Shown here: positions 35,303 to 44,912 of the stretch, piece by piece
How positions within the stretch are numbered: position 1 is the stretch's first letter
Layout: every line of letters starts with the position of its first letter
Source: Nostoc sp. T09
Lineage (GTDB): Bacteria > Cyanobacteriota > Cyanobacteriia > Cyanobacteriales > Nostocaceae
Assembly (NCBI RefSeq): GCF_002154695.1
Contig: NZ_MTAV01000027.1
Span: forward strand, 1-64,000
Direction: 5' to 3'
DNA: 64,000 bases
Program-made: the position numbers and the translations under genes
Notes under the pieces: generated by a model
What the model saw: the letters and a program-made list of their open reading frames with translations, nothing else
What the model was told of the DNA's origin: nothing
Database searches by the model: none

Positions 35303-36028
35303 TTATTCAGCTGCAACTAATTCTGTGCTGCCAGGTTGATCTTGGCGGGTAATCAAATCAAAAACGCGATCGCCAATTGCAGCTTTCACATCAGGTTCTA
35401 ACTCCTGGACAACATTGCGATTGAGTTCAAAAGCATAATTTGCCTCTGCAATAATTTTTTCAGCTAAAGCATCATCTACTGGTAATGAATTCAAAGCATC
35501 ACGATATTGAGCTTTAAATGCTCTGATGGCTTCAACAGTAGGTAGAGCCTCAAATTCATGCAGTCCAGTTCCTTGATTCGGTGGTAAGTCCATCGCTGAA
35601 CGCACAATTTTTTTCAAACTCTGACCCCCAGACAAATCCCCCATATAGCGAACATAAGCATGAGCAACTAGTAATGCAGGTTCTGTGTTTGCTACTTTTT
35701 GAATTCGAGCAACATAAGCTTTACCTGCTTCTAGCGCCAATATTTGCTCGCACCAGTCCTCACCGTAGTAAAAAGCGAGGTCTTTCTCTAAATTTGCCTT
35801 ACGGTTTAACAGCCCAAAATAAATCAGACTGATTACAGGATGAGTGCTATGACGCTGAAGTTCTGCTTCTAACGCACTATAGACCAAATACAAATTCGCT
35901 GTCAGTTTACGGAACGGCTCTTTTTCCACAATTCCTTTCAGGAAACACTTCATAAACGCCGTATTTTCCGCCATTGTATGGGAGTGTTTCGTTCCTTCCC
36001 TTAACTTGGTTGCTAGATCGCTACTCAT
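35303..36028 (-). CDS. ho: Heme oxygenase (biliverdin-producing)
   Basis: A 241-residue enzyme that opens heme to biliverdin, iron and carbon monoxide, supplying the bilins of phycobilisomes and phytochromes. The proximal heme ligand is His17 in REGTKHSHTMAEN, the same place as in Synechocystis HO1, and the distal Gly-rich helix VRYMGDLSGGQSLKKI is intact. Its place ahead of hemN and bchE relatives suggests it is the low-oxygen isoform (HO2-type) rather than the housekeeping one; that assignment is inference. AGGAA upstream of the ATG fits the start. Confidence 0.93.
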   Translation of the reverse strand: MSSDLATKLREGTKHSHTMAENTAFMKCFLKGIVEKEPFRKLTANLYLVYSALEAELQRHSTHPVISLIYFGLLNRKANLEKDLAFYYGEDWCEQILALEAGKAYVARIQKVANTEPALLVAHAYVRYMGDLSGGQSLKKIVRSAMDLPPNQGTGLHEFEALPTVEAIRAFKAQYRDALNSLPVDDALAEKIIAEANYAFELNRNVVQELEPDVKAAIGDRVFDLITRQDQPGSTELVAAE

Positions 36029-36165
36029 ACCCGATTCCTAATATTTTAATGCCTATATAACTTTATGGCTATATAAATACTAAACAAACTAAACTTTTCA
36101 AAAATTAACCTGAGGTAGGCACAGTACTCTATTTATGTCTGTGACATCAAAGATAGTTGCGCCTC

Positions 36166-36420
36166 TTAAGCCAGCATCGGCAATTTATCGTTGAAATCAG
36201 CCCCACTTAAGTCAGTCTTGAGGAGAACTACACCGCCGAAGTCGGCATAACTGAGGCCCGATCCACATAAACCAGTTTCTTTGAGAGCGGTAAAAAAATT
36301 ATCCTGCTAGATTCCCGAACTCGAATTTGCTCTACAGAGATTGCCTTGATCTAGGTCTGGTTGACAGAGAAAAGCTAGACTGAGTTTAGCATAGCTTAAA
36401 TCTGCACCCTTTCAACCAGT
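36166..36420 (-). pseudogene. Pentapeptide-repeat protein remnant
   Basis: On the minus strand the sequence gives GADLSYAKLSLAFLCQPDL, DQGNLCRANSS and, after a stop and frameshift, GLCGSGLSYADFGGVVLLKT then DLSGADFNDKLPMLA and a stop at 36166. These are pentapeptide repeats of the A(D/N)Lxx type, which form right-handed beta-helices and are plentiful in cyanobacteria. Stops and frameshifts show it is decayed, and there is no start codon. Confidence 0.65.
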
Positions 36421-36447
36421 TTTTATTAGATCTGTTTAATCTATCTT

Positions 36448-36843
36448 ATGTGCGATCGCCCGCCCATTGAACAGCAAATTACCTTTTTGTATACCCAGGA
36501 TCTTGAAACTTCAACACAGTTTTATGAAGACAAGCTTGGTTTTCAGTTGTGGCTGGATCAAGGAAAATGCCGGATTTATCATGTTACTGGTTCTGGGTAC
36601 TTAGGGTTATGCCAAGACAGCGAAGCGTTCATCCCAAAAACCAACAACAAACAATCAAGTATCATTTTTACCTTGGTAACTCAGCAGGTAGACGAATGGT
36701 TTGAGTACCTCCAAAAGCGCGGTGTTGAATTTGAAAAGCCACCGACACTCAATGAAAAGTACAGGATTTACCATTGTTTTTTACGCGATCCTAATGGGTA
36801 TTTGATTGAGATCCAACGATTTGAATCTCCTCCACTTCCTTAA
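36448..36843 (+). CDS. VOC superfamily (glyoxalase/bleomycin resistance-like) protein
   Basis: A 131-residue protein of the vicinal oxygen chelate fold. The start ITFLYTQDLETSTQFYEDKL and GFQLWLDQG form the first beta-alpha-beta-beta-beta module, and VDEWFEYLQKRGVEFEKPPT with FLRDPNGYLIEIQRFESP the second. Glu in LIEIQRF is a usual metal ligand. Members include glyoxalases, dioxygenases and antibiotic-binding proteins, and the substrate cannot be told from the sequence. It is a single gene with no obvious partner. Confidence 0.85.
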   Translation: MCDRPPIEQQITFLYTQDLETSTQFYEDKLGFQLWLDQGKCRIYHVTGSGYLGLCQDSEAFIPKTNNKQSSIIFTLVTQQVDEWFEYLQKRGVEFEKPPTLNEKYRIYHCFLRDPNGYLIEIQRFESPPLP

Positions 36844-36984
36844 TGAATCAAGCATCAAAAGTCAATAGATCAAAATCTCTAAATGGAGACTCTATTAGCA
36901 AGTGCATCTAAAATCTTAGGCAAACAAAATCTCGTAGTGTGGGCAATGCCCACCTACAATTACCAAAAATTGCGATGAATATTT

Positions 36985-37209
36985 TTAAATTAATTTATTC
37001 TTGTAAGCTTCCTTCCAGCTTGTTATTGAACTAATGGATAGATCTAAAATTGTCTGGATTTCCTCATACTTGTAGCCTTGATAAACCAGTTTCACCGCCA
37101 AAGCTTTTCTTACCTCACGGGCATCTAGGCGACTATCTATAAATTCTTGTACTTCTGCGTTAGCGTTCGCGCAGCGTCTCGAAGAGAAGCTTACCGAAGG
37201 TATCGCCAT
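36985..37209 (-). pseudogene. Transposase N-terminal helix-turn-helix fragment (IS630-like)
   Basis: The 74-residue frame carries SRLDAREVRKALAVKLVYQG and YKYEEIQTILDLSISSITSW, the N-terminal helix-turn-helix typical of IS630-type cyanobacterial transposases. The catalytic DDE domain is missing. The first 20 residues are translated from a GC-rich repeat (near 37150-37200) with GTTCGCGCAGCGTCTCG, so the true start was probably lost when the repeat inserted. Confidence 0.6.
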
Positions 37210-37451
37210 TTCTAGATGCTAGTTTTTCATGGTTCGTTATTAGACAGATATCTCTATCCGTATTAGCTCGCGGCCTTTTTCAGAAATCAAATATGATACC
37301 CATAGCTAAGTAATTTTCGCTCTTAGATCTATTTTTGGTGAAGATAGAACTCAAGAGGGTTTTTTGTCTTTGGCTGCGATCGCTCCCTCCAGATACATTA
37401 CCTACTTGTACAATTGAGTATGAAACATCAAAGCTTTTAGGCGCAAAGCTT

Positions 37452-38306
37452 GTGAACTTTTTTATTGGATGTGCAGTTTGGGCATTTAAAGGATGGGTGG
37501 GCGAACTCTATCCCCAAGGTACTCGCACAACTGAGTTTCTTTCCCTTTACAGTCGGCGCTTTACGACTGTTGAGGGTAATACCACTTTCTACGCCATCCC
37601 TAATCAAGAAACTGTGACTCGTTGGGCAACAGAAACGCCTCCAGGATTTGAATTTTGCTTGAAATTGCCGCGAGATATCACCCATCAAGGTTTGCTGCAA
37701 CCGTATATTCCGGCTGCTTTAAAATTTCTTGAGGGGATGCGTCCTTTAGGTAGGCATCTAGGCCCCATATTTGCCCAATTACCACCAAGTTACGCACCTA
37801 TATTAATAGAAGATTTGGCGAGCTTTTTAGAAGCTTGGCCGCGTACTGTAGCGCCCCTAGCTCTAGAAGTTCGCCATCAGGATTGGTTTAAAGAACCCCA
37901 TGCTAGTAATTTGACAGCGCTGTTAGAGAGGCTAAATGTAGGCAGAGTACTGTTAGATTCACGCCCTATCTATACAGGAGATGATGATCCCCAACTACAC
38001 TCGGAACGACGCAAACCCAAATTACCAGTGCAATTTAGTGTCACAGCGCCTTTTAGCCTGATTAGATTCATCTCTCACCCCAATTTAGCTGTGAATCAAC
38101 CTTTTATGGAAGAGTGGGTGACGCAGATTCAACAGTGGTTACAGGCGGGAGTGCGGATTTATTTCTTTGTTCATTGTCCGATGGAAGAGCGATCGCCCAG
38201 TACAGCACGTCACTTCCAAAAGTTACTAGAACAGCATGGTGTCGCAGTTCCGCCTCTACCTTGGAATAACCTCGATCATCCGCCCAACCAGCTCAGCTTA
38301 TGGTGA
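37452..38306 (+). CDS. DUF72 domain-containing protein
   Basis: A TIM-barrel-like protein of the DUF72 (YecE) family, whose reaction is unknown. The core begins FFIGCAVWAFKGWVGELYP and continues with VEGNTTFYAIPNQETVTRWA, FEFCLKLPRDITHQ, PIFAQLPPSY and LALEVRHQDWF; IYFFVHCPMEERSPSTARHF closes the domain. I prefer GTG at 37452, directly before the conserved start. The frame is open from TTG at 37335, but those 39 residues are unlike the family. The full domain is present and probably cytoplasmic. Confidence 0.85.
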   Translation: MNFFIGCAVWAFKGWVGELYPQGTRTTEFLSLYSRRFTTVEGNTTFYAIPNQETVTRWATETPPGFEFCLKLPRDITHQGLLQPYIPAALKFLEGMRPLGRHLGPIFAQLPPSYAPILIEDLASFLEAWPRTVAPLALEVRHQDWFKEPHASNLTALLERLNVGRVLLDSRPIYTGDDDPQLHSERRKPKLPVQFSVTAPFSLIRFISHPNLAVNQPFMEEWVTQIQQWLQAGVRIYFFVHCPMEERSPSTARHFQKLLEQHGVAVPPLPWNNLDHPPNQLSLW

Positions 38307-38746
38307 GCATCCTCATTTGTTAGCCATTTCAACTGATTGATATTTTTCTCAAAAGCCAAAAATCAGCTTATTAAAGATGTATCTGCTTACATTCTGCTGA
38401 TTACTCTTGTTTATGCATTATATAGATATTTCACTATCAAACTTTCCCGTCTCTGTCTCTGATGGAGAAACTATAAGGAGATTTCACTCAATCCAATTCA
38501 GGATTTTTGACTTTTGCAATATATCTAATACCTAATAATTTCAAAAAGAGTGATAATTGTAATTGCATACTTTTCTGGTATGCCTCTTTTATTTATATTC
38601 TCCTAAAAAAAGGGGGGATAGCCCTCTTTGCAAAAAGATAAAGTGGATATATAGCTTCCACTAATAACTAACAGTAATATGTCACCTGTTAGTATGGAGA
38701 AAATTGAGGCATATCTCAGGCAGCACTTACACCAAAGGAGGTTGAG
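38307..38746. other. AT-rich intergenic region with one stem-loop
   Basis: This 440-base spacer has no credible gene. GCATAC (38565-38570) pairs with GTATGC (38578-38583), and outer AAAAAGAG faces CTCTTTT, followed by ATTTATATTC. The nested stem could end a short RNA or the DUF72 transcript, although it lies 245 bases past that stop. Confidence 0.35.
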
Positions 38747-39187
38747 ATGAGTCGTCTTCTTTATGAAAGCTCATTGTCATATAAAGGATATCTCATCATT
38801 CCATTTGTTTTTGGCAAAGCCGATAATTACGAAATTTATTCATATAAATTATTGGCAGAAGTTGGACATAAAAGCCAATTTCATAAAACAGAGAATCCAG
38901 CGGGAATCTATGGCAGTAGTATCAGTAATATCATTGATATTGCCAAAGAACATATTGATCAACAGTCCGACTTTGTGAGCTACGGCGATAGTTTTAAATC
39001 TCGCTATATTTACCGCCACAACTTAATTATTGTCTGCCAACAGGAGGGTAAATATTTTTACGACCATTACCCACCAGACTTATTGAATAATATTGCAGCG
39101 CCAAAATTATTCAAATCAGAATATGACTGTTTAAGTTGGATTAAGCAAGGTCTGGATGGGCGCTATACGCGGCAAAGAGCAAGATAA
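38747..39187 (+). CDS. Hypothetical protein with a very strong ribosome binding site
   Basis: A 146-residue protein preceded by AAAGGAGGTTGAG, the strongest Shine-Dalgarno sequence I found before a long gene here. The protein is soluble, rich in Tyr, Ser and Asp, and has no signal peptide. Segments such as YKGYLIIPFVFGKADNYEIY and SRYIYRHNLIIVCQQEGKYF suggest a small alpha/beta fold. I do not recognise the family. It may be a conserved cyanobacterial protein of high abundance or conditional expression. Confidence 0.7.
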   Translation: MSRLLYESSLSYKGYLIIPFVFGKADNYEIYSYKLLAEVGHKSQFHKTENPAGIYGSSISNIIDIAKEHIDQQSDFVSYGDSFKSRYIYRHNLIIVCQQEGKYFYDHYPPDLLNNIAAPKLFKSEYDCLSWIKQGLDGRYTRQRAR

Positions 39188-39925
39188 AGTTGAGGAGACG
39201 CCCAGACAAAGCAACGCAAAGATGCAGGTAAACCCATAAATAAATTCAGGGGATTTTAACAAGGAATTGTTTTTTGTCTCCATGAATAAATTTTGGAGCT
39301 TTCAACCATTTGCTCCTTTGCGGTGTCGTCTTTACGGGTGAATCCTACGGATACGCTATGCGAGCGCCAGTTGCCGAATGAGAAACACTCCTTCGGCACT
39401 GTACTCTTTGCCTGTTCTTCGGTAATGATTGTTGATTGTGTCTGCTAGCGCTGTTTATTCAGAGTGCAACAGTGCAAGCCCTGCGACAGGGAGTTGATGA
39501 TCGCTACCCCAGGAATACAGAAATCTATATTTAAGTAAATAGCGAAGGCAATATACCAAACTTAGTAGCAATTGCTACTTTTTTCCTAAAAAACTGTTTA
39601 GCTAAATTATAAGCAGGAAAAAACTTGTTTTATTACTATAGCAAGCATTGCAGGCGATTTTTTCGAGCTAATTAATAATTAAGCATTGTAAAGTTATATT
39701 TCCGTTTTTCTTCGGATCTCGGCTTTACAACTATTGGATTCAATAGAGATAGAGGAGTCAGAAATAGATTTACCTCGCTCGTGTCTCCAATTTAACAATC
39801 TACTTTTATAAACATCTATATATAACTATATGAGTAATTCTCAATTAAAAAGCTCAGATGTGGAGCTAATCCGACCCGCGATCGCATAAAAGCCCGATAA
39901 TCCCCCCTGGAATTTAGGACTGACC
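39188..39925. other. Long intergenic region upstream of the sensor kinase operon
   Basis: About 740 bases without a credible gene. The left part (39190-39440) is GC-rich, with repeat-like words such as GGTGTCGTCTTTACGGG and GGATACGCTATGCGAGCG. The right part is AT-rich and should carry the kinase operon promoter. No RNA gene was recognised. Confidence 0.35.
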
Positions 39926-42900
39926 ATGAGCCAACGATTCCCATCTGAAAACCCCCAGACAAATGTTGGAGCGAAAACTGGTGTGATTGGAAATAACCAG
40001 GCAGAAATCGCTCTATGTGAGAGCGCAGCATATTTGCAGCAAGCAATTGACTATGCTTCTGTGGCAATCGCCATATTGGATCGAGAAATGCGCTATCTAA
40101 GTGTGAGTCGCAAATGGTTAGAGGAACATAAGGTAACTGATAACATTATCGGACGCTCTCACTACGACATATTTCCTGACATTCCACCGGAGTGGAGGCA
40201 GATTCACCAACAGTGTTTAGTAGGAGCGATCGCACAACGCGATGAAGAGCCCTATCCACGAGCCGATGGATCTATGGAGTGGGTAAGCTGGTCTATACGT
40301 CCTTGGCATACCGCTAGCGGTGAAATTGGCGGCATTACATTGTTTAGCGAAAACATTACTCAGCGCAAGCAAACAGAGTTAGAGCTACAAGAACGTGAAG
40401 AACAATTCCGCTTAACTTTTGAACAAGCGGCCATAGGCATTTGTCATTTAAGTTTGGCTGGACGTTGGCTGCTAGTAAATCAATGCTTCTGTGACATTGT
40501 AGGGTATGAGCGTGAGGAACTATTAGCACTAACGTTTCAAGATATTACTCATCCCGACGACTTGGAAGCGGATTTAGATTTTGTCCAAAAGTTGCTTAGA
40601 GGTATAATTCCTCGCTACTCAATGGAGAAGCGATACATCCATAAGAACGGTTCTATCATCTGGATTAACCTTGATGTTTCGTTGCTACGTCAAGCCTCTG
40701 GGGAACCTGTCTACTTTATTTCCACAATTCAGGATATTGGCGATCGCAAACAAGCTCAAATAGCACTTCAGCAAAGCGAAGAACGTTACCGTTCGTTGAT
40801 TGCTGCAACTTCTCAAATAGTCTGGACAGCGGATACTGAAGGGCGATCGCCAGATATGCCGAGTATGAGAGCTTACACAGGACTAACCGAATCAGAGATA
40901 ATTAATTTGGGTTGGTTGAATGCAATTCATCCAGAAGATCGCGAAAAAACGACTCAGGCATGGATGCAGGCAGTACAGACTACTAGCTTGTATGAAGTAG
41001 AATATCGCATTCGAGGCGTGGATGGTAACTACCGCTATTTTCAAGGTCGAGGTGTTCCCATCCTCAATGAGAATGGCACTATCCGGGAGTGGGTAGGCAC
41101 TTGCACTGACATCCACGATCGCAAACAAGCTGAAGAAGCCTTAAAAGAAAGTAACATTCTCTTACGTTCTATTTTGGAAAGTACACCAGACATCATTGTC
41201 GTCAAAGATCGTGTAGGGCGTTATGTTGCTCTCAACTCTAATACGGCAAACTTTCTTGGAAAAACAATTGAGGACATTCTCGGCAAAGACGATTCTGAAG
41301 TATTTCCGCCTGAAATTGCGCGTGAAATGATGGCAAAAGACCGCCAGATTATCAGCACAGGTATTACTGAGGCTTATGAAGAATATCTCTCCAATGGTGT
41401 CACCAACTGCACCTTTATAACGACAAAGGCTCCTTGGCGTGATGCTGCTGGCAACATTCTTGGCATCGTTGCCACAACAAGAGATATTAGCGATCGCAAA
41501 CAAGCAGAACTAGCGCTGCAAAAGAGTGAAGAACGATTCCGTTCGCTAATTGAAGCGACATCTCAAATTGTTTGGAGTACTGATCCTGAAGGTGCATTTA
41601 TCACCGACCAACCACAATGGCGAGCTTTCACAGGACAAACAGTTGAAGAACTCTGGGGTTGGGGATGGCTAAATACAGTACATCCTGAAGATAAAGCTGA
41701 CACTACCGAGGTCTGGTTAGCAGCACTTGCTAACCGCACTGTTTATGAAGCCGATCTACGGATTCAGCGTGATGACGGTGAGTATCGCTACTTCAGTGCG
41801 CGTGGTGTACCAATTTTGAATGCAGATAGTACTATTCGAGAGTGGGTAGGTGCTAACACTGATATTACTGAACGCAAACAAGCAGAAATCGCCCTTGCTA
41901 AAGCCAAAGAAGCAGCAGAAGCAGCGAGTTACGCCAAAAGCGAATTTCTGGCCAACATGAGCCACGAGTTGCGGACACCCCTCAACGGTATCTTGGGATA
42001 TGCCCAAATTCTTCAGCGTTCCAAACATTTACATGAAGAAGAGCGATCGCGTATAGATGTGATTTACCAATGCGGTTCTCATTTGCTGACCTTAATTAAT
42101 GACATCTTAGATTTGTCAAAAATAGAGGCGCAGAAAGTAGAACTCATGCCTAGTGATTTTCACCTCCCAGCATTCTTGCAAGGCGTAGCCGAGATGTGCC
42201 GCATCCGCGCTGAACTGAAAAATATTAGCTTCCAATATCAATTAGCCTCAGAATTACCTATTGGCATTCGTGCTGATGAAAAACGCTTGCGGCAAGTGTT
42301 AATCAACCTTCTAAGCAACGCCATCAAGTTTACCGATGCAGGCAGTGTCACCTTTACAATCAGCTATGGCAGTGAAGGAAAAATTCGCTTTGAAATCCGC
42401 GATACAGGTATTGGTGTCCCCCAAGATAAACTCCAAGCAATTTTTCAACCCTTTGAGCAAGCGGGAGATGGCCGCCGCCAAACTGAGGGTACTGGGTTGG
42501 GATTGGCAATCAGCCAAAGAATTGTGGAATTGATGAACAGCACCATTCACGTTCAAAGCGAGATGGGGGTTGGTAGTATTTTCTGGTTTGATGTCAACCT
42601 GCCCGAAGCTGATGAATGGGTGAAAACATCTCAAGCTGACGAGAAAGGACAAATTATTGGGATCAAAGACTGGCATCCCAAGGTTCTAGTTGTTGATGAC
42701 AAATGGGCAAATCGCTCAGTCATTGCTAACTTGCTCAGTCCCATCGGCTTTGAGATCGCGGAAGCGATCAATGGGCAAGAGGGTTGGGAGAAAGTTTGGG
42801 AATTTCAACCAGATCTCGTTCTCACAGACTTGTTAATGCCAGAACTCGATGGATTTGGCCTGATCAAGCGCATTCGCGAATCAGATCAATTCAAAGACAT

Positions 42901-43291
42901 TGCGATCATTGTTTCCTCAGCCAGTGTGTTTGAAACCGATCAACATCGCAGCTTAGAAGTCGGTGGGAATGATTTTCTTCCCAAACCGATACAGGCAATA
43001 GATTTATTCCAGAAATTGCGAAAATATCTTCATCTGGAATGGGTTTATGAAGAAGAGAAGACCGTAACTCAGCCAGCGCGAGACAATACTAAGCTAGTCG
43101 CGCCACCTCAAGCAGAAATAAAAACTCTGTATGAGTTAGCTATGAAAGGTAACTTTAAAGGAATTATTAAACAAGCTGCATTAATAGCAGAAATGGATGA
43201 AAAATACATCCCGGTTGCACAAAAGCTGCACCAACTGGCAAAGAATTTCCAAGACCAAGACATTCTCGCACTGATTAAATCTTACAAATAA
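39926..43291 (+). CDS. Multi-PAS hybrid sensor histidine kinase
   Basis: A 1121-residue cytoplasmic hybrid kinase without membrane segments. Five PAS/PAC units occupy residues 30-655, each ending in a form of DIxxRKQAxxAL. The dimerisation helix carries phospho-acceptor His680 (MSHELRTPLNG), then an ATPase domain (LLSNAIKFTDAG; DTGIGVPQDK; GTGLGLAISQRI). The receiver domain has phospho-acceptor Asp968 (LTDLLMPELDG). A helical tail (LYELAMKGNFKGIIKQAALI) follows, common in cyanobacterial kinases. Repeats three and five are alike, suggesting internal duplication. Light, redox or small molecules may be sensed; no chromophore Cys is evident. It is five bases upstream of a second kinase gene, so both should be co-translated. 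Confidence 0.93.
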   Translation: MSQRFPSENPQTNVGAKTGVIGNNQAEIALCESAAYLQQAIDYASVAIAILDREMRYLSVSRKWLEEHKVTDNIIGRSHYDIFPDIPPEWRQIHQQCLVGAIAQRDEEPYPRADGSMEWVSWSIRPWHTASGEIGGITLFSENITQRKQTELELQEREEQFRLTFEQAAIGICHLSLAGRWLLVNQCFCDIVGYEREELLALTFQDITHPDDLEADLDFVQKLLRGIIPRYSMEKRYIHKNGSIIWINLDVSLLRQASGEPVYFISTIQDIGDRKQAQIALQQSEERYRSLIAATSQIVWTADTEGRSPDMPSMRAYTGLTESEIINLGWLNAIHPEDREKTTQAWMQAVQTTSLYEVEYRIRGVDGNYRYFQGRGVPILNENGTIREWVGTCTDIHDRKQAEEALKESNILLRSILESTPDIIVVKDRVGRYVALNSNTANFLGKTIEDILGKDDSEVFPPEIAREMMAKDRQIISTGITEAYEEYLSNGVTNCTFITTKAPWRDAAGNILGIVATTRDISDRKQAELALQKSEERFRSLIEATSQIVWSTDPEGAFITDQPQWRAFTGQTVEELWGWGWLNTVHPEDKADTTEVWLAALANRTVYEADLRIQRDDGEYRYFSARGVPILNADSTIREWVGANTDITERKQAEIALAKAKEAAEAASYAKSEFLANMSHELRTPLNGILGYAQILQRSKHLHEEERSRIDVIYQCGSHLLTLINDILDLSKIEAQKVELMPSDFHLPAFLQGVAEMCRIRAELKNISFQYQLASELPIGIRADEKRLRQVLINLLSNAIKFTDAGSVTFTISYGSEGKIRFEIRDTGIGVPQDKLQAIFQPFEQAGDGRRQTEGTGLGLAISQRIVELMNSTIHVQSEMGVGSIFWFDVNLPEADEWVKTSQADEKGQIIGIKDWHPKVLVVDDKWANRSVIANLLSPIGFEIAEAINGQEGWEKVWEFQPDLVLTDLLMPELDGFGLIKRIRESDQFKDIAIIVSSASVFETDQHRSLEVGGNDFLPKPIQAIDLFQKLRKYLHLEWVYEEEKTVTQPARDNTKLVAPPQAEIKTLYELAMKGNFKGIIKQAALIAEMDEKYIPVAQKLHQLAKNFQDQDILALIKSYK

Positions 43292-43296
43292 AAACT

Positions 43297-44625
43297 ATGA
43301 ATCTTGTAACTGAACAATCTGCAACAGTTCTGATTGTTGATGATAATCCTGCCAATTTAGGTGTCTTGTCTGATGCCCTCGATCAGGCTGGCTTAGAAGT
43401 TTGGGTAGCGAAATCTGGGAAGGTAGCTCTAGAAAGAGTTACATATGCTCTACCCGAGTTAATTTTGTTGGATGTGATGATGCCAGAGATGGACGGTTTT
43501 GAAACTTGTCGTCAATTGAAGGCAAATCCGGCAACTAAAGATATTCCGGTCATCTTTATGACTGCGCTCTCTGATACTGCCAACAAAGTTGAAGGTTTTG
43601 AAGTTGGCGCTGTGGATTACATCACCAAACCTTTCCAGCAAGAAGAAGTTTTATCACGGGTTAAATTGCACTTAAAAATCTATGATTTAGCACAGAAATT
43701 GGAGCAAAAAAATACTTTACTAGAGCATAAAGTTGCAGAAGTCAGCCTTGCCTATGACGACCTACAACAAATGCAAATCAAGTTAATTCAAAGCGAGAAG
43801 CTATCTAGCTTAGGACAGATGGTAGCTGGAATTGCTCATGAAATTAACAACCCCGTGAATTTCATTTATGGCAATCTTAGTCATGCCAATGAATATACCC
43901 AAGAAGTCCTGAATCTCCTGCATCTTTATCAAGAAGAATATCCCAATCCCACCCCTCGCATTCAAAAAGAACTGGAAGCGACTGATTTAGATTTTATCGA
44001 GGATGATTTGTTAAAGCTGCTCAACTCAATGAATATCGGTGCAAAACGTATTCGTGAAATTGTACAGTCTATGCGGATTTTCTCTCGCTTAGATGAAGTC
44101 AACATGAAACCAATGAATATCCATGAGGGTATTGATAGTACACTTACGATTTTGAATTATCGCTTAAAAGCAAGACCAGAACATCCTGGTATTGAAATAG
44201 TTAAAGAGTATGGTCAGTTACCGTTAGTTGAGTGCTGCGCTGGACAAATCAATCAAGTATTTATGAATGTGCTCGCCAATGCCATTGATGCCTTAGATGA
44301 ATACAATCAACAGCGTTCATTTGAGGAGATTCAAAAGCAACCAAGCCGCATTAAGATTCGCACCACCATGATGGGGGATGATTGGATCGGCATTTACATT
44401 ACTGATAATGGTCCAGGAATTTGCGAACATGTCAAAGCCAAGTTGTTTGATCCCTTCTTTACAACCAAACCTTCTGGAAAAGGCACCGGATTAGGGTTAT
44501 CAATCAGCCACCAGATTGTTACAGAAAAGCATGGCGGTAGGCTCTCCTGTCAATGCATACCTGGAAAAGAAACGGAATTTGTCATTCAAATTCCAATTCA
44601 ACAGCGAGTTGCCCAAGTTGCTTAA
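43297..44625 (+). CDS. Receiver-histidine kinase hybrid (second gene of signalling pair)
   Basis: A 442-residue protein with an N-terminal receiver domain (TVLIVDDNPANLGVL; phospho-acceptor Asp59 in LLDVMMPEMDG; conserved Lys in DYITKPF). A coiled linker leads to a histidine kinase core with His181 (MVAGIAHEINNPVNF) and an ATPase domain (DNGPGICEHVK; GKGTGLGLSISHQI). This order, receiver first and kinase second, is common in cyanobacterial phosphorelays. It starts five bases after the multi-PAS kinase, which likely phosphorylates Asp59. No DNA-binding output is present, so the relay must end in another protein. Confidence 0.93.
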   Translation: MNLVTEQSATVLIVDDNPANLGVLSDALDQAGLEVWVAKSGKVALERVTYALPELILLDVMMPEMDGFETCRQLKANPATKDIPVIFMTALSDTANKVEGFEVGAVDYITKPFQQEEVLSRVKLHLKIYDLAQKLEQKNTLLEHKVAEVSLAYDDLQQMQIKLIQSEKLSSLGQMVAGIAHEINNPVNFIYGNLSHANEYTQEVLNLLHLYQEEYPNPTPRIQKELEATDLDFIEDDLLKLLNSMNIGAKRIREIVQSMRIFSRLDEVNMKPMNIHEGIDSTLTILNYRLKARPEHPGIEIVKEYGQLPLVECCAGQINQVFMNVLANAIDALDEYNQQRSFEEIQKQPSRIKIRTTMMGDDWIGIYITDNGPGICEHVKAKLFDPFFTTKPSGKGTGLGLSISHQIVTEKHGGRLSCQCIPGKETEFVIQIPIQQRVAQVA

Positions 44626-44671
44626 ACAGTCAGTTGTTATTTAATGATGTCCGACAAATCAGCCTGATTAT

Positions 44672-44746
44672 GTCATTGCGAGTGGAACGAAGTGAAACGA
44701 CGCAATCGCTAGGTTATTGGGATTGCTTCCCTATGGTCGCAATGAC
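44672..44746. repeat. REP-like palindromic repeat, copy 2
   Basis: Perfect 10-base ends GTCATTGCGA and TCGCAATGAC enclose an inner inverted pair GCAATC/GATTGC. It matches the repeat at 32818-32884 in its words and their order. It lies 46 bases after the second kinase gene and might form a 3' RNA structure. Confidence 0.75.
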
Positions 44747-44835
44747 GGTTATCTAAATAGAATTCAGGAGTCAGGAGTCAGAATGAGCGTATGAATTCTG
44801 TACGAGTAGCGGATGAATAAGTGGGTTTAAGACCC

Positions 44836-44912
44836 CCGCTAAATTAAAAATTTAGCGGTCTACAATTAGCGAAAAGTTCTGCGGGAGGGTTTCCCTCCGC
44901 AGGAAACTTTTC
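44836..44912. repeat. Two consecutive strong inverted repeats
   Basis: CCGCTAAATT (44836-44845) pairs with AATTTAGCGG (44849-44858). Just after, GAAAAGTTCTGCGGGAGGG and CCCTCCGCAGGAAACTTTTC pair around TTT (44871-44912). Both look like mobile palindromic repeats, since no gene ends close by and no T-run follows. Confidence 0.65.

Noticed and set aside
42311-42676. 121-codon frame antisense to the hybrid kinase
   Set aside because: Shadow of the kinase ATPase-domain region.
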